Positions 49,801 through 57,683 of a DNA stretch of 64,000 nucleotides are shown piece after piece. The stretch lies in assembly GCA_029565735.1 (NCBI GenBank), contig JAKQNO010000057.1, forward strand, positions 1-64,000, written 5' to 3'. The notes beneath the pieces were generated by a model. That model was not told the DNA's origin. It saw nothing but the letters and a program-made list of their open reading frames with translations, and searched no databases. How positions within the stretch are numbered: the stretch's first letter is position 1; every line of letters starts with the position of its first letter. Source of the stretch: a bacterium. Lineage in GTDB: Bacteria > Oederibacteriota > PGYV01. The translations under genes and the position numbers were made by a program.

Positions 49801-52635
49801 ATCAACCGCGGTCATATTTCCCACAAGTTCAGTTTCCGCGAAAGTATTCCATTCCAGAAGTTTTCTGCGCGTTATGTACTTCCGCCAAAAAGTGGTTACA
49901 ATGGCCGCGACATTATAATATGCCTCATAAACTATAAATACAAATGAAAGCAGAAACTGCAGGACGCGGTCAGCCAGCGAAACATACAGCGCCGACATAT
50001 GCGATTCTATCGTTATGCCTTCCGGTTTTCTTCCCATATCATAAAACAGTTTAATTGCTATCGGCAGCCCTGAAAACAGTATTATAAGAAGCGTCCACGG
50101 CCATGAATTTTCAAGCAGAAACCAGCCGGATAAAAACGCCAGAAAAACAGATAAAGGCACAAGGCTGCGCCTTAAATTATCCAATATTTTCCACTGTGAC
50201 AAAAACGACAGCGGATTTTTAGATTTTTTCCCGTCAGGACCGGGAACCCTTGAAAAAAGCCATTGTGTTATCTGCCAGTCGCCCCGTATCCAGCGCCGCC
50301 TGCGGCTTACATCCTTAAGATATCCTGTCGGGTACTTCTCATGAAGTTCAACCTCTGTCACCAAAGCACAGCGGGCATAACACCCTTCCAGCATATCATG
50401 GCTTAGTATAAGATTTTCAGGCAGCCGGTCTTTTAAACAATTTTCAAAAGCATCAACATCATAAAGCCCTTTTCCTATAAATGAACCTTCAAAAAACAGG
50501 TCCTGATACACATCCGAAACTGCTTTTGTATAAGGGTCAATTCCCGTTTCCCCTCCGAAAATTTTTACAAAAAGAGACGGATTTTCCCCGGGATAACCAG
50601 CTTCCACCCTAGGCTGAAGTATGCCGTAACCGGATACCACCCGTTTTTTATTTTCATCATATACCGGCTGATTAAGCGGATGGCATATAATTGATACCAG
50701 ATTTTTAACCGCGTCCCTTGGCATCCGGGTATCCGTGTCTAGTGTAATTACATACTTTACATCCTGCAGCCGCTGCACATCGCCTTTTATTAAGCTGAAT
50801 TTATCCTTCCCGCCGCCCCTAAGAAGCATATTTAACTCCGAAAGCTTACCTCTTTTTCTTTCATATGCCATCCAAAGCTTTTCACGCGGATTCCATTTAC
50901 GGTTTCTGTGAAAAAGACAGAATATTTCGCTGTCCCGGCCCGGATATTTGTTATTTAATTTTTCTATGCCTTCGGCCACACAGGATAACAGTTCCTCATC
51001 TTCCGGCATAGTTTCCTGCAGCGCATCCTTAAAATCAGTCAGCAGCGCATAATTTATCCTGGGGTCTTTATTTGCAAGGTAACTGACTTCCAGATTTTCT
51101 ATAAGCGATTCAATCCCCCGTGTGCTTCCAAGCAACGTGGGAACAACCACAAGCGTATGCGCCCCGGGCGCTATCGATTTTGAAAAGTCCATTTTAGGCA
51201 GCGTTTTAGGCCTTACAATAATTGTGGATACCCAGTTCACGACTGAAACAACTGTCTGACTTACCGCAAAAAAAACAGGTACTAAAAGTAAAATATGATT
51301 AAGCCAGCCCTGCAGCCCCAGCTTCTGCGCCAGAAATAAGGCCGCAGCGGATACGGCACACGTGAAAAAGACAATTGAACCGATATATAAAGGCATTGAT
51401 AATACGGTATTCTTTGCCTGCAGCAGGCTGCCGGCGGGAAATCTTATTTTCAGAACTTTATAAAGCTGTTCCAGCCCTTTATCAATAAGGTAATAACCAA
51501 CATGCGCAGTCCTGAATTTCCCGCTTTCGGCAAGTTTCAAGACCCGTGCCGCCACAGATTCTTCAGAAAGCCCGCTTTTTGCCGCAAGTTTTTCAATGAC
51601 ATGGCGGTATGCGTCACGGGTTTCAAAAGACATGGCGCCGTAAACTTCGCATGGATCCTTTCTTAAAACTGCTTCAACCGCACTTAAAGTTTCAACAAAA
51701 TCATGCCAGTTTGTCCCTTCAAGAAGCCTTAAGCTTTCTATCGTATTTGCTATAGAAACCTGATTGGATGCCTGTTTACGGCTTGTTGAACGTATCAGCC
51801 TGTCCACTGTTTCGCCCTGCTCTGACAGTTTCTTCTCCAGCCAGTTTAAAGGCAGGTCAATGTTAGCGCTCTGCCCCTGAAGACGCCTTACAAATTCTGA
51901 CACAAAAGAGTCCGACATAGGCGGATTGTCCTTTGCCATCGCCGCTATTTCGTGAATATAATTATCGGTATCTTTAACCGCCACTTCCAGAATTCTGTTT
52001 GCCCAGTAATCCGCCTTATCCCTGTCTTCCTGCGTCGCCATCATATAAACAGAAACACGCCTTAAATTTTCTATAAGCGCAAGCCGAAGCATAATAGGAA
52101 TAGCCCATAACTCACCAAGTTTCAGTTTTTTTACTCTCTGATAGGATGTAATAAAAGCGGTTAAACCGGCGACATCAATACGCCCGTCGCCATGCGATAC
52201 TATTTCCATGGCAATATCATAAACCCTTGGATAACCTGACATAGGCCCCGAAGACAGCCCCGGAAGTTCGCGGCTGTAAACTTTTGGAAAGAATTTCTGC
52301 GCAAGCCGTATCTGTTCTTCTATAAGGTAATAATTATCAAGTATCCATTCTCCTGCAGGAGTAATGGTATTTTTGGCCTTAGCGGCTTCATTAAGCATTT
52401 TATTGGTACGCAGCAGTATTTGTTCGTTATCTTTCAGTCGTATAAGGAGTTTTTCCCTGTTTTTTTTCAGGCTTACTGTATGCTTTTCTGCCAAAAATTT
52501 TGCATGCAGTTCAAACTGATCCATGCTGAAAAGTTCTGCCCTTAGCGGATTTTCATTTATTATTTTTTTCGCCGGCAGGTTTCTTGTAAAAAACTCCTTT
52601 ATTTTTCGGGAAAAATCCGGAAAATTTCTTATCAT
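43888..52635 (-). CDS. ndvB: Cyclic beta-1,2-glucan synthase (NdvB/CGS type)
   Basis: A single 2915-residue frame, of the size of NdvB/CGS. In order: a membrane region near 425-480 (IVFFTCAVSAAALFLA and FFAVSQTVVSVVN), a GT84 synthase domain with ITLDTDTRMPRD (about 633) and RRRRWIRGDWQ (about 782), more membrane segments (about 810-1000), a glycoamylase-like domain (SWGGSMFEYLMP, GISESGY, about 1430-1480), and two carbohydrate-processing modules with the GH94 catalytic motif GDWNDGMNLVG (about 2595). CGS makes and cyclises beta-1,2-glucans for the periplasm using UDP-glucose. No modifying enzymes lie next to it. A promoter (TTGCGG, TATAAT) lies 70-95 bases upstream. Confidence 0.93.
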   Translation of the reverse strand: MIRNFPDFSRKIKEFFTRNLPAKKIINENPLRAELFSMDQFELHAKFLAEKHTVSLKKNREKLLIRLKDNEQILLRTNKMLNEAAKAKNTITPAGEWILDNYYLIEEQIRLAQKFFPKVYSRELPGLSSGPMSGYPRVYDIAMEIVSHGDGRIDVAGLTAFITSYQRVKKLKLGELWAIPIMLRLALIENLRRVSVYMMATQEDRDKADYWANRILEVAVKDTDNYIHEIAAMAKDNPPMSDSFVSEFVRRLQGQSANIDLPLNWLEKKLSEQGETVDRLIRSTSRKQASNQVSIANTIESLRLLEGTNWHDFVETLSAVEAVLRKDPCEVYGAMSFETRDAYRHVIEKLAAKSGLSEESVAARVLKLAESGKFRTAHVGYYLIDKGLEQLYKVLKIRFPAGSLLQAKNTVLSMPLYIGSIVFFTCAVSAAALFLAQKLGLQGWLNHILLLVPVFFAVSQTVVSVVNWVSTIIVRPKTLPKMDFSKSIAPGAHTLVVVPTLLGSTRGIESLIENLEVSYLANKDPRINYALLTDFKDALQETMPEDEELLSCVAEGIEKLNNKYPGRDSEIFCLFHRNRKWNPREKLWMAYERKRGKLSELNMLLRGGGKDKFSLIKGDVQRLQDVKYVITLDTDTRMPRDAVKNLVSIICHPLNQPVYDENKKRVVSGYGILQPRVEAGYPGENPSLFVKIFGGETGIDPYTKAVSDVYQDLFFEGSFIGKGLYDVDAFENCLKDRLPENLILSHDMLEGCYARCALVTEVELHEKYPTGYLKDVSRRRRWIRGDWQITQWLFSRVPGPDGKKSKNPLSFLSQWKILDNLRRSLVPLSVFLAFLSGWFLLENSWPWTLLIILFSGLPIAIKLFYDMGRKPEGITIESHMSALYVSLADRVLQFLLSFVFIVYEAYYNVAAIVTTFWRKYITRRKLLEWNTFAETELVGNMTAVDYIRKMIAAPSAALLCAVSGFIKSDLPAVIIIITWLVSPLIAYIISRPASLRRDVLSSSEKSFLRMCARKTWRFFEEFVTARDNYLPPDNFQEEPLGVAARRTSPTNIGLSLLSNLTAYDFGYISMGEALDRVKKTLVTMSAMEKYRGHFYNWYSTESLKPLLPLYVSSVDSGNLIGNLLVLRSGLSEMRGEKIISLKIIDGLWDTLNVIKDSYKEPVKNMAAAAAEISERVKARISRMGDKLSSAPETLQELHMLLLHLSAESSKMIIDLEFLGLVKTKKWGMAFERQCYHLLEDMAYMAPWILLPAEIPGMWDKDDGKQKDVLNFLREELRRLDAIPVLDDAARLELRLTPSINQILEFNGNNAAETEWLLQFKNAITTAGARACERIDLIEELSLLCGEMTDVEYDFLYNKSKHLFHIGYNAGERKTDASCYDLLASESRLASYTAIAQGSVPQEHWFMLGRLLSKRGGDPVLVSWGGSMFEYLMPLLIMPDYEGTLLNRTYKAIVMRQIDYARRNEVPWGISESGYNKVDTTMAYQYRSFGVPDSGFKRGLSEDLVIAPYASAMALMVEPEKACENLELMKDNGFEGEYGFYEAIDYTPARLATDENYAVIKSYMAHHQGMSFLSFAYVLLDRPMQRRFLADPMFKATELLLQEKIPADVPFLYDTEITGPLRQVEEREALLRVFTNPDTPTPEIHLLSNGKYSVMVTNAGGGYSRWKNTAVTRWREDAALDNEGAFVYIRDKQTGDFWSAAHQPTLKKSRNYEAVFSQSRAEFKRRDYSIDTHMEIVVSPEDDAELRRITITNRSRDKRHLEFTSYAEAVLNYPEADQAHSAFSNLFIRTEIIKPYQAIICARRPRSEDESYPFILHLMAVHGNSTAPASYETDRSKFIGRCGTKADPAAMHDNGVLSDSEGAVLDPIISIRGSVELDSQESAVVDYVTAVCGSMEDAKKLIEKYRDRNLADRVFNLSWTHGQVALQQINATEADAQLYGRLAGAIVYSNPAWRAAATIIKKNLRGQPDLWGYSISGDLPIVLVRVEDPENIDIIDRLVQAHSYWRMKGLRVDLVIWNEDHSVYRDDMSEKINSLISKNGAGMSNQPGGIFLRRADQMSEEDKVLMQAVARIIITDRGGTLAEQIERMSHIRPQRPLLNVIKRFGVEKEDEGIGERKDLEYFNGLGGFTPDGREYVINTAPGKRTPAPWANVLANKDFGTVISESGSAYTWSENAHEFRLTPWKNDPVTDACGEAVYIRDDESGRFWSPTPLPASGKTGYISRHGFGYSIFQHRENGIESELTVFVSPEHPVKFSVLKIKNYSGRKRSLSVASYNELVMGAHRDKYHMHITTEIDSKSGAMFAYNHYNKEFSDRVVFLDTSDTARFVTGDRNEFLGRNGSMGSPAAMYKDRLSGKTGAGFDPCVSIQVKFELNDNEEKETVFLFGSGKSPDEAREILQRYNGPALVHKELENVWEHWKRSLGVIYVETPDNSLNFLVNGWLQYQVISCRLWGRSGYYQSGGAYGFRDQLQDVMALMHSHPEMIRQQLLTFAAHQFVEGDVQHWWHPPSGRGVRTRCSDDYLWLPLVTSLYVAQIGDTGVLNEKVRFLEGPPVNPGEESYYGMPGLSEKQGTLYEHCAAAVRHALNYGIHGLPLIGSGDWNDGMNLVGKDGKGESVWLAFFLHKVLMSMSQMAKQHGDETFSDECLKEAAALSNNIDKNAWDGNWYLRAYFDNGEPLGSSLNTECRIDSIPQSWAVISGAADPARAKEAMESVDKLLVDRQGMLIKLFTPPFDKTLNNPGYIKGYVPGVRENGGQYTHAAVWSVMAFAALKDRARAWELFNLINPISHSDTAEKSAIYKVEPFVMAADVYGVESNTGRGGWTWYTGSASWMYQLIVNNLLGIQLKVDRLYFEPCLPIEWRSFKVHYRFRETFYHILLQRSGAEDKVMSVTVDGNARQDLSIPLIDDRIEHTVEVVIG

Positions 52636-52703
52636 TATTCCTCCTTTACAAAAACAAAAAAAATCAACATTATACCTATTATTTTTAGCGGTTAACAGAA
52701 CTG

Positions 52704-52732
52704 ATTATAACACACTAACACAATTCCCGCAA
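52704..52732 (-). promoter_or_regulatory. ndvB promoter
   Basis: TTGCGG (52727-52732) and TATAAT (52704-52709), 17-base spacing, minus strand, with GGAGG before the ATG. Confidence 0.55.
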
Positions 52733-52885
52733 ACCGCAGAAATGCTTTGAAAACAGGAGTTTTCTTTAATACCTCCCCCGAAGAAAGAATATTCCGGCAT
52801 TTTATTAAATTATATGATTTTTAACAGCAGGTTTGCCTTTTATGTTCAGCCGTGATAAATCTTAATTTTAAAATTTCTATACAGT

Positions 52886-52978
52886 CTGTTTATCAGGCGT
52901 ATTTAACCAAGAGCCCAGCCCGTATATCTGTTCCACGGCACCCGCCGAACAAATTATAGGCATAACCCTGATAAGCAG
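52886..52978. ncRNA. Candidate structured RNA or long hairpin
   Basis: The arms CTGTTTATCAGG (52886-52897) and CCTGATAAGCAG (52967-52978) pair at 11 of 12 positions. Inside, TGTTC/GAACA (52929-52933, 52947-52951) and CGG/CCG form a second stem, with two unpaired arms of about 16-31 bases between. The plan (closing stem, large internal bubble, terminal stem-loop) looks like 6S RNA, but conserved 6S sequences are not seen. Transcribed strand unknown. Nothing else is recognisable in 52746-53039. Confidence 0.3.
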
Positions 52979-53039
52979 CTGACAGCATCCATAAACACCG
53001 CAAGTGAAAAGGTATGTTTAATCTTATTTTTTATTCTCT

Positions 53040-54467
53040 TTAAAACCTTAAATCCCTGTCGCCGCTGCGGATGCGTTCAAGGTAAGAAAGCGCCTTTTCC
53101 CGCCTTCTTGCGTCCGGGATGTTCTGTATTTCCCTGTCTATAAGCTCTTTGCCCATCACTTTCAATTCTTCATCCGCATAGTCCTTTAAATACTCTTCAA
53201 AAGTTAAAAGCGCGTTTGGAAGGCAGAAGTTGCCTATCTGTCCGGATTTCGCCAGCGGCATAAAGCGGTCGCCCGTGCGCCCTTCGCGGTAGCAGGCCGT
53301 GCAGTAGCTTGGTATATATCCGTCTTTTACAAGGCCTTTTATGACATCCATCGGCTTTCTGTGATCAGCAAGGTTAAACTGCGGCTTTTCTTCAAGCCCT
53401 TCGTGAACCTTTTTCGCCGTGTCCGAATAACCGCCCACACCGACGCTTGAACCCGCGCTCATCTGCGAAAAACCGATATCCAAAAGTTCCCTGCGGAATT
53501 CGGCGTTTTCCCTTGTGGTCAGTATCATCCCGGTATACGGGACTGCAAGCCTTGTAACAGCCGCAAGTTTTTTAAAATCCCTGTCTTTAACCAGATAAGG
53601 AAAGCTTTTGTAATCAACACCTTCAGCAGGTAATAATCTTGGAAACGATATTGTATGAGGGCCTACGCCTGCCGCAGCTTCAAGGTGTTCCGCGTGCATC
53701 AGCATTGCAATGGTATCATATTTGTAGTCATATAAACCGTATAAAACGCCTATTCCGACATCGTCAATTTTTCCGTCAAGCATCGCCCTGTCCATTGCCT
53801 CTGTGTGCCATTCATAATTCTTTTTGGGGCCGGCGTGAACCTTTTCATAAGTGGGTTTATGATAAGTCTCCTGAAACAGCAGGTATGTCCCTATGCCAAC
53901 TTCCTTTAATTTTACGTAATTTTCCGCGGTGGTTGCGGCGATATCAACATTTACCCTTCTGATTGAGCCGTTTTTAAACTTTTCCGCGTAAATTGTCTTT
54001 ATGCAGTCAACCACATAATCTATGGGGCACTTTTCATCATCTTCACCGGCTTCAAGCAGAAGCCTTTTATGCCCCAAAGCTTCAAGGGCCCGCACCTCTT
54101 CTTTTAACTGTTCCTGTGAAAGCTGAGTCCTGCCAATCTTATTGGAACATTTATAAGCGCAGTATTTACAGTTATTAACGCAGTAATTGGAAAGATACAG
54201 CGGCGCAAAAAGCACTATCCTGTTGCCGTAAATCTTTTCTTTTATTTTCTTGGCGGATTTATAGATTTTTTCAAGCGCGGCGTCATCTTCAAGTTCAAGA
54301 AGCACAGCGGCTTCCCTGTGGGTTAACCCTTTGCAGGTTTCCGCTTTTTCCAGAATCTTTTCTATGTACTGCGCGTCATTAACAAGTTTCTTTGCTTCCT
54401 CAATTGATTCAATAACCTCATTGTTGTCAATAAATTCATTAGCGTCTTTTGATTTGGGATTATACAT
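53040..54467 (-). CDS. hydG: [FeFe] hydrogenase maturase HydG (radical SAM tyrosine lyase)
   Basis: 475 residues. HydG splits tyrosine to give CO and cyanide for the H-cluster. The radical-SAM motif CVNNCKYC (about residue 96) and the flanking NRIVLFAPLYLSNYC agree with the family. The C-terminal second cluster has CTACYREGRTGDRFM and the distal Cys in GQIGNFCLPNALLTF (about 428), which holds the auxiliary [4Fe-4S] where CO and CN are released. It is far from hydE/hydF (50 kb) but follows a TM1266-like regulator in its own operon. AAGGAG precedes the ATG. Confidence 0.96.
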   Translation of the reverse strand: MYNPKSKDANEFIDNNEVIESIEEAKKLVNDAQYIEKILEKAETCKGLTHREAAVLLELEDDAALEKIYKSAKKIKEKIYGNRIVLFAPLYLSNYCVNNCKYCAYKCSNKIGRTQLSQEQLKEEVRALEALGHKRLLLEAGEDDEKCPIDYVVDCIKTIYAEKFKNGSIRRVNVDIAATTAENYVKLKEVGIGTYLLFQETYHKPTYEKVHAGPKKNYEWHTEAMDRAMLDGKIDDVGIGVLYGLYDYKYDTIAMLMHAEHLEAAAGVGPHTISFPRLLPAEGVDYKSFPYLVKDRDFKKLAAVTRLAVPYTGMILTTRENAEFRRELLDIGFSQMSAGSSVGVGGYSDTAKKVHEGLEEKPQFNLADHRKPMDVIKGLVKDGYIPSYCTACYREGRTGDRFMPLAKSGQIGNFCLPNALLTFEEYLKDYADEELKVMGKELIDREIQNIPDARRREKALSYLERIRSGDRDLRF

Positions 54468-54479
54468 TTTTAGCTCCTT

Positions 54480-54749
54480 TTATTCCGCAGAACCGGAATT
54501 ATTAAACACCCTTGAATAAGCCGTTTTTATCGTGACACCGTCAAGCATACCGGCCTTGCCCGAAAACGAATTGATAACATCGTTGGGGGCGTCCATAACA
54601 ATGCAGATTACGGAAATTCCCTGCTTGCGGTAAGGTATTCCCATCCTGCCTATGACATACTGCCCGTAATCATGTATTATGGCGTTTAATTCGTCGGACA
54701 CTTCTGTGTTTTCCACTATGATACTTGCCACCGCTATCCTTGTTTCCAT
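54480..54749 (-). CDS. TM1266-type iron-only hydrogenase system regulator
   Basis: 89 residues matching the family found beside hydrogenase maturation genes (TM1266; ferredoxin-like NikR C-terminal-like fold): METRIAVASIIVENTEVSDELNAIIHDYG, GQYVIGRMGIPYRKQ, ISVICIVMDAPNDVINSFSGKAGMLDGVTIKTAYS. A ligand-sensing dimer is expected, with no DNA-binding part visible. It is the first gene of the hydG unit and is preceded by the putative attenuator, 12 bases ahead of hydG. AGGAGG before the ATG. Confidence 0.85.
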   Translation of the reverse strand: METRIAVASIIVENTEVSDELNAIIHDYGQYVIGRMGIPYRKQGISVICIVMDAPNDVINSFSGKAGMLDGVTIKTAYSRVFNNSGSAE

Positions 54750-54769
54750 TATTACCTCCTTTTATTGCG

Positions 54770-54805
54770 GCAAAAAAAAAATCCCCGCGCCGAAAGCGCG
54801 GGGAT
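54770..54805 (-). terminator. Terminator in the leader of the TM1266-hydG operon (attenuator candidate)
   Basis: On the minus strand: the stem ATCCCCGCGC/GCGCGGGGAT (54780-54805) with loop TTTCG and then about ten T (54770-54779), only about 21 bases before the start codon at 54749. A transcript from the promoter at 54936-54964 would meet it before the genes. Confidence 0.8.
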
Positions 54806-54935
54806 AATATTATAATTTCGCCTATTATCTTGCCTTCGCAATCGGGGCGCGCCCTTTTTACTCAGCACAATTTATTTTCTTGCCGCGATTCACCGTCAGG
54901 CCGGCGCCTTTTGGCTTATCGTTTATTTCATTATC

Positions 54936-54964
54936 AGAATACTACCATTTTGGTAATATGTCAA
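54936..54964 (-). promoter_or_regulatory. hydG-operon promoter with operator in spacer
   Basis: TTGACA (54959-54964) and TATTCT (54936-54941), 17 bases apart on the minus strand. The spacer holds TACCA-TTT-TGGTA (54943-54955), a 13-bp inverted repeat placed like a repressor site. Confidence 0.6.
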
Positions 54965-54978
54965 CAAAATCATTGTAT

Positions 54979-57582
54979 TTAATTGTAATGAATTATTCTT
55001 TTAATCATTTTTTCAAGTTCAACCGCGATAAAAACAACAGATGAAGCCGCAACACAAATGCCAAGTTCTTTCAGCGAAAGCGGCTGTGTTTTAAACAAAT
55101 CATTTAAAAACGGAACATATATAGTCAGCATCTGCAGCGCAAACACCAGAATTATAGAGCCCAACAGCAGGATATTAGAAAATATTCCCTGTTTAAAAAC
55201 AGATTGTTTTTCCGACCTTATCGCCATAACATGGCCAAGCTGAGTAAGGCATAAAACTGTAAACACCATTGTCTGCCAGTGCGAGTCACCGATATGTATT
55301 GCCCACGCCTGTATCGCAAGCACAACACCGCCCATAAGCACGCCGACCCATATCGCATGGGCGCCAAGGCCGTGGCTGAAAATATTTTCTTTCGGGCTTC
55401 TTGGAGGCCTGTCCATAATGTCTTTTTCTCCCGGTTCTTTTGTAAGGGCAAGCGCCGGCAGGCTGTCAGTCACAAGATTAATCCACAGTATATGTATGGG
55501 AAGAAGCGGCACCGGAAGTCCCATAAAAGGCGCTAAAAACAGCGTCCATATTTCGCCGGAATTTGTGGTAAGAAGATATTTAATGAACTTCCTGATATTA
55601 TCATAAATTATTCTTCCCTGTTTTACCGCGCCTACTATTGTCGCGAAATTATCATCAAGCAGTATCATATGCGCCGCCTGTTTTGACACATCTGTCCCGG
55701 TAATCCCCATCGCAATGCCTATATCCGCTTTTTTCAGCGCGGGCGCGTCGTTAACACCGTCGCCTGTCATTGCCGCATACTGCCCCTTTGCCTGAAGCGC
55801 CTTGACTATCATCAGTTTCTGTTCCGGCGCAACCCTAGCGTAAACTTTTATGGATTCAACCTTATCCAAAAATTCATCTTCAGGCAGTTTTTTCAGCACG
55901 GCTCCGGTCATAACGCCGTCATCTGCGCCGGCAATTCCAAGTTTAACGGCGATAGCTTTGGCTGTTGACGGATGGTCTCCGGTTATCATAACCGGCTTAA
56001 TTCCGGCTTTTAAGGCAATCCTAACCGCTTCAGCCGCTTCCTGCCTTGGCGGGTCAATCATTGCCGCAAGCCCTAAAAATATCAGGTCTTTCTCGGCGTT
56101 TTCAGGTGTAATAACTTCCGGCAGCTGATTCCAATACCTGCACGCAAACGCAATTATTCTAAGCCCGTTATCGGCCATTTCATCATTAACCCTGTCAATT
56201 TCCGTTTTATCCGCGTGCGCCGTTTTACCGCCGGCTGACATAAGATCAGAAACAGCAAGTATGGAATCTGACGCCCCTTTTGTAAAAGATATAAAACCGC
56301 CTTCAGGATTTTTATGAAAAGTTGTCATGCATTTTCTGTCAGAATCAAAAGGGATTTCCGCGACTCTGGGATACAATTTTACAAGTTCCTCTTTGACAAA
56401 ACCAAATTCCGCGGCTGATTCATAAAGGGCGTTTTCCGTGGGTTCGCCTTCAGTTTTTCCTTCGGCCTGTTTCCTTGAATCATTGCTTAACGCGACAGCC
56501 GTCATAAAAACACTGTCCGGCTTATCGGTGCCTTTGGCCTCATAAAAGATACCGCCGCTGTAGTATTTTTCCACCGTCATTTTATTAACCGTAAGCGTTC
56601 CTGTTTTATCGGAGCAGATATAGGTTACAGAACCCAGAGTTTCAACAGCCGGAAGTTTTCTTATAAGCGCGTTTTTCTCCGCCATAATCCCGGCTCCAAG
56701 CGCAAGGGAAATGGTTATTACCGCGGGCAGGGCTTCCGGTATTGCGGCAACCGCCAGCGAGACCGCGGTTAAAAACATCCTCATGGGTTCTTCGCCCCTT
56801 AAAATACCCGTAACAAATACCACCGCGCAGATGCCAAGCACGGCAATTGATATGTACTTACCAAAAGAAATCATCTTTTTCTGAAGCGGTGTTTTTTCTT
56901 CCTTCTCATCCTGCAGCATGGAGGCTATTTTTCCAAGTTCCGTATTCATCCCTGTGGCGGTTACGACGCCCGTCCCCCTGCCGTAACTTACCATCGTGCC
57001 TTTATATGCCATATTCTTTCTGTCAGCAAGCACGGCATCAGCATCTTCTATTTTTCCAGGATTTTTTTCGCTTGATACCGATTCGCCTGTAAGGGCCGCT
57101 TCTTCTATTTTAAGCGAAGAAGATGTGATTATCCTCATATCAGCCGGGACAATAGCACCTGTTTCAAGCAATACAATATCACCCGGAACAATCATAGATG
57201 CCGGAATCTTTGTTTCATGCCCGTCCCGTATAACAAAAGCGGACGGCGACGCCATTTTCTGCAGCGCTTCTATGGCTTTTTCCGCTTTTTGTTCCTGGGT
57301 GAAGCCCATAACCGCGTTTATTATTACAATTACAAGTATGGCTGCGGCATCAACAGGCTCTCCTATTATCCCAGCAATGACAGCCGCGGCTATCAGGACC
57401 AGTATCATAAAATCTGTAAACTGCTCAAGAAGCATGATAATGGCCGATTTTTTCTTTTTACCTTTAAGTTCATTCGTCCCGTGTTCAGCGTACCTTAAGG
57501 CCGCGTCAGCTTCGGATAATCCGCCGGCGGAAGTTTTAAGTTCTTTAAAAATATCTTCTGTCTCTGCCGTGTGCCAGTTCAT
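54979..57582 (-). CDS. P-type cation (Ca2+-type) ATPase
   Basis: 867 residues with the P2-type domain order: N-terminal cation-ATPase domain, actuator TGES (TGESVSSEK, about 167), phosphorylation motif SDKTGTLT (about 315) following PEALPAV (family often PEGLP), nucleotide domain KGASD, hinge TGDGVNDAPALKKAD (about 610), and a C-terminal membrane domain of about six helices. It couples ATP hydrolysis to export of Ca2+ or another divalent cation. No metal-sensing regulator is beside it. The gene is followed by the hydG promoter region. Confidence 0.92.
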   Translation of the reverse strand: MNWHTAETEDIFKELKTSAGGLSEADAALRYAEHGTNELKGKKKKSAIIMLLEQFTDFMILVLIAAAVIAGIIGEPVDAAAILVIVIINAVMGFTQEQKAEKAIEALQKMASPSAFVIRDGHETKIPASMIVPGDIVLLETGAIVPADMRIITSSSLKIEEAALTGESVSSEKNPGKIEDADAVLADRKNMAYKGTMVSYGRGTGVVTATGMNTELGKIASMLQDEKEEKTPLQKKMISFGKYISIAVLGICAVVFVTGILRGEEPMRMFLTAVSLAVAAIPEALPAVITISLALGAGIMAEKNALIRKLPAVETLGSVTYICSDKTGTLTVNKMTVEKYYSGGIFYEAKGTDKPDSVFMTAVALSNDSRKQAEGKTEGEPTENALYESAAEFGFVKEELVKLYPRVAEIPFDSDRKCMTTFHKNPEGGFISFTKGASDSILAVSDLMSAGGKTAHADKTEIDRVNDEMADNGLRIIAFACRYWNQLPEVITPENAEKDLIFLGLAAMIDPPRQEAAEAVRIALKAGIKPVMITGDHPSTAKAIAVKLGIAGADDGVMTGAVLKKLPEDEFLDKVESIKVYARVAPEQKLMIVKALQAKGQYAAMTGDGVNDAPALKKADIGIAMGITGTDVSKQAAHMILLDDNFATIVGAVKQGRIIYDNIRKFIKYLLTTNSGEIWTLFLAPFMGLPVPLLPIHILWINLVTDSLPALALTKEPGEKDIMDRPPRSPKENIFSHGLGAHAIWVGVLMGGVVLAIQAWAIHIGDSHWQTMVFTVLCLTQLGHVMAIRSEKQSVFKQGIFSNILLLGSIILVFALQMLTIYVPFLNDLFKTQPLSLKELGICVAASSVVFIAVELEKMIKRIIHYN

Positions 57583-57683
57583 AAATCACCCCTGAATATT
57601 TAAATTGCATAAAATATAATATATTTTTGATTATACAGCCGGGATTAATATTGTCAAACTTTAATGAGATGATTAAATAAAGA

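Noticed and set aside
52886-52978. Calling the hairpin a 6S RNA
   Set aside because: Only the overall shape fits. Sequence signatures of known 6S RNAs and a clear promoter are not seen.
54750-54935. T-box, TPP or glycine riboswitch in the hydG-operon leader
   Set aside because: Short resemblances exist (GGUGAAUCGCGG to a T-box; GAUAAUAGGCGAAA to a TPP core; GCGAAGGCAAG to a glycine core), but each lacks the rest of the required conserved blocks and the leader is too short for a T-box.
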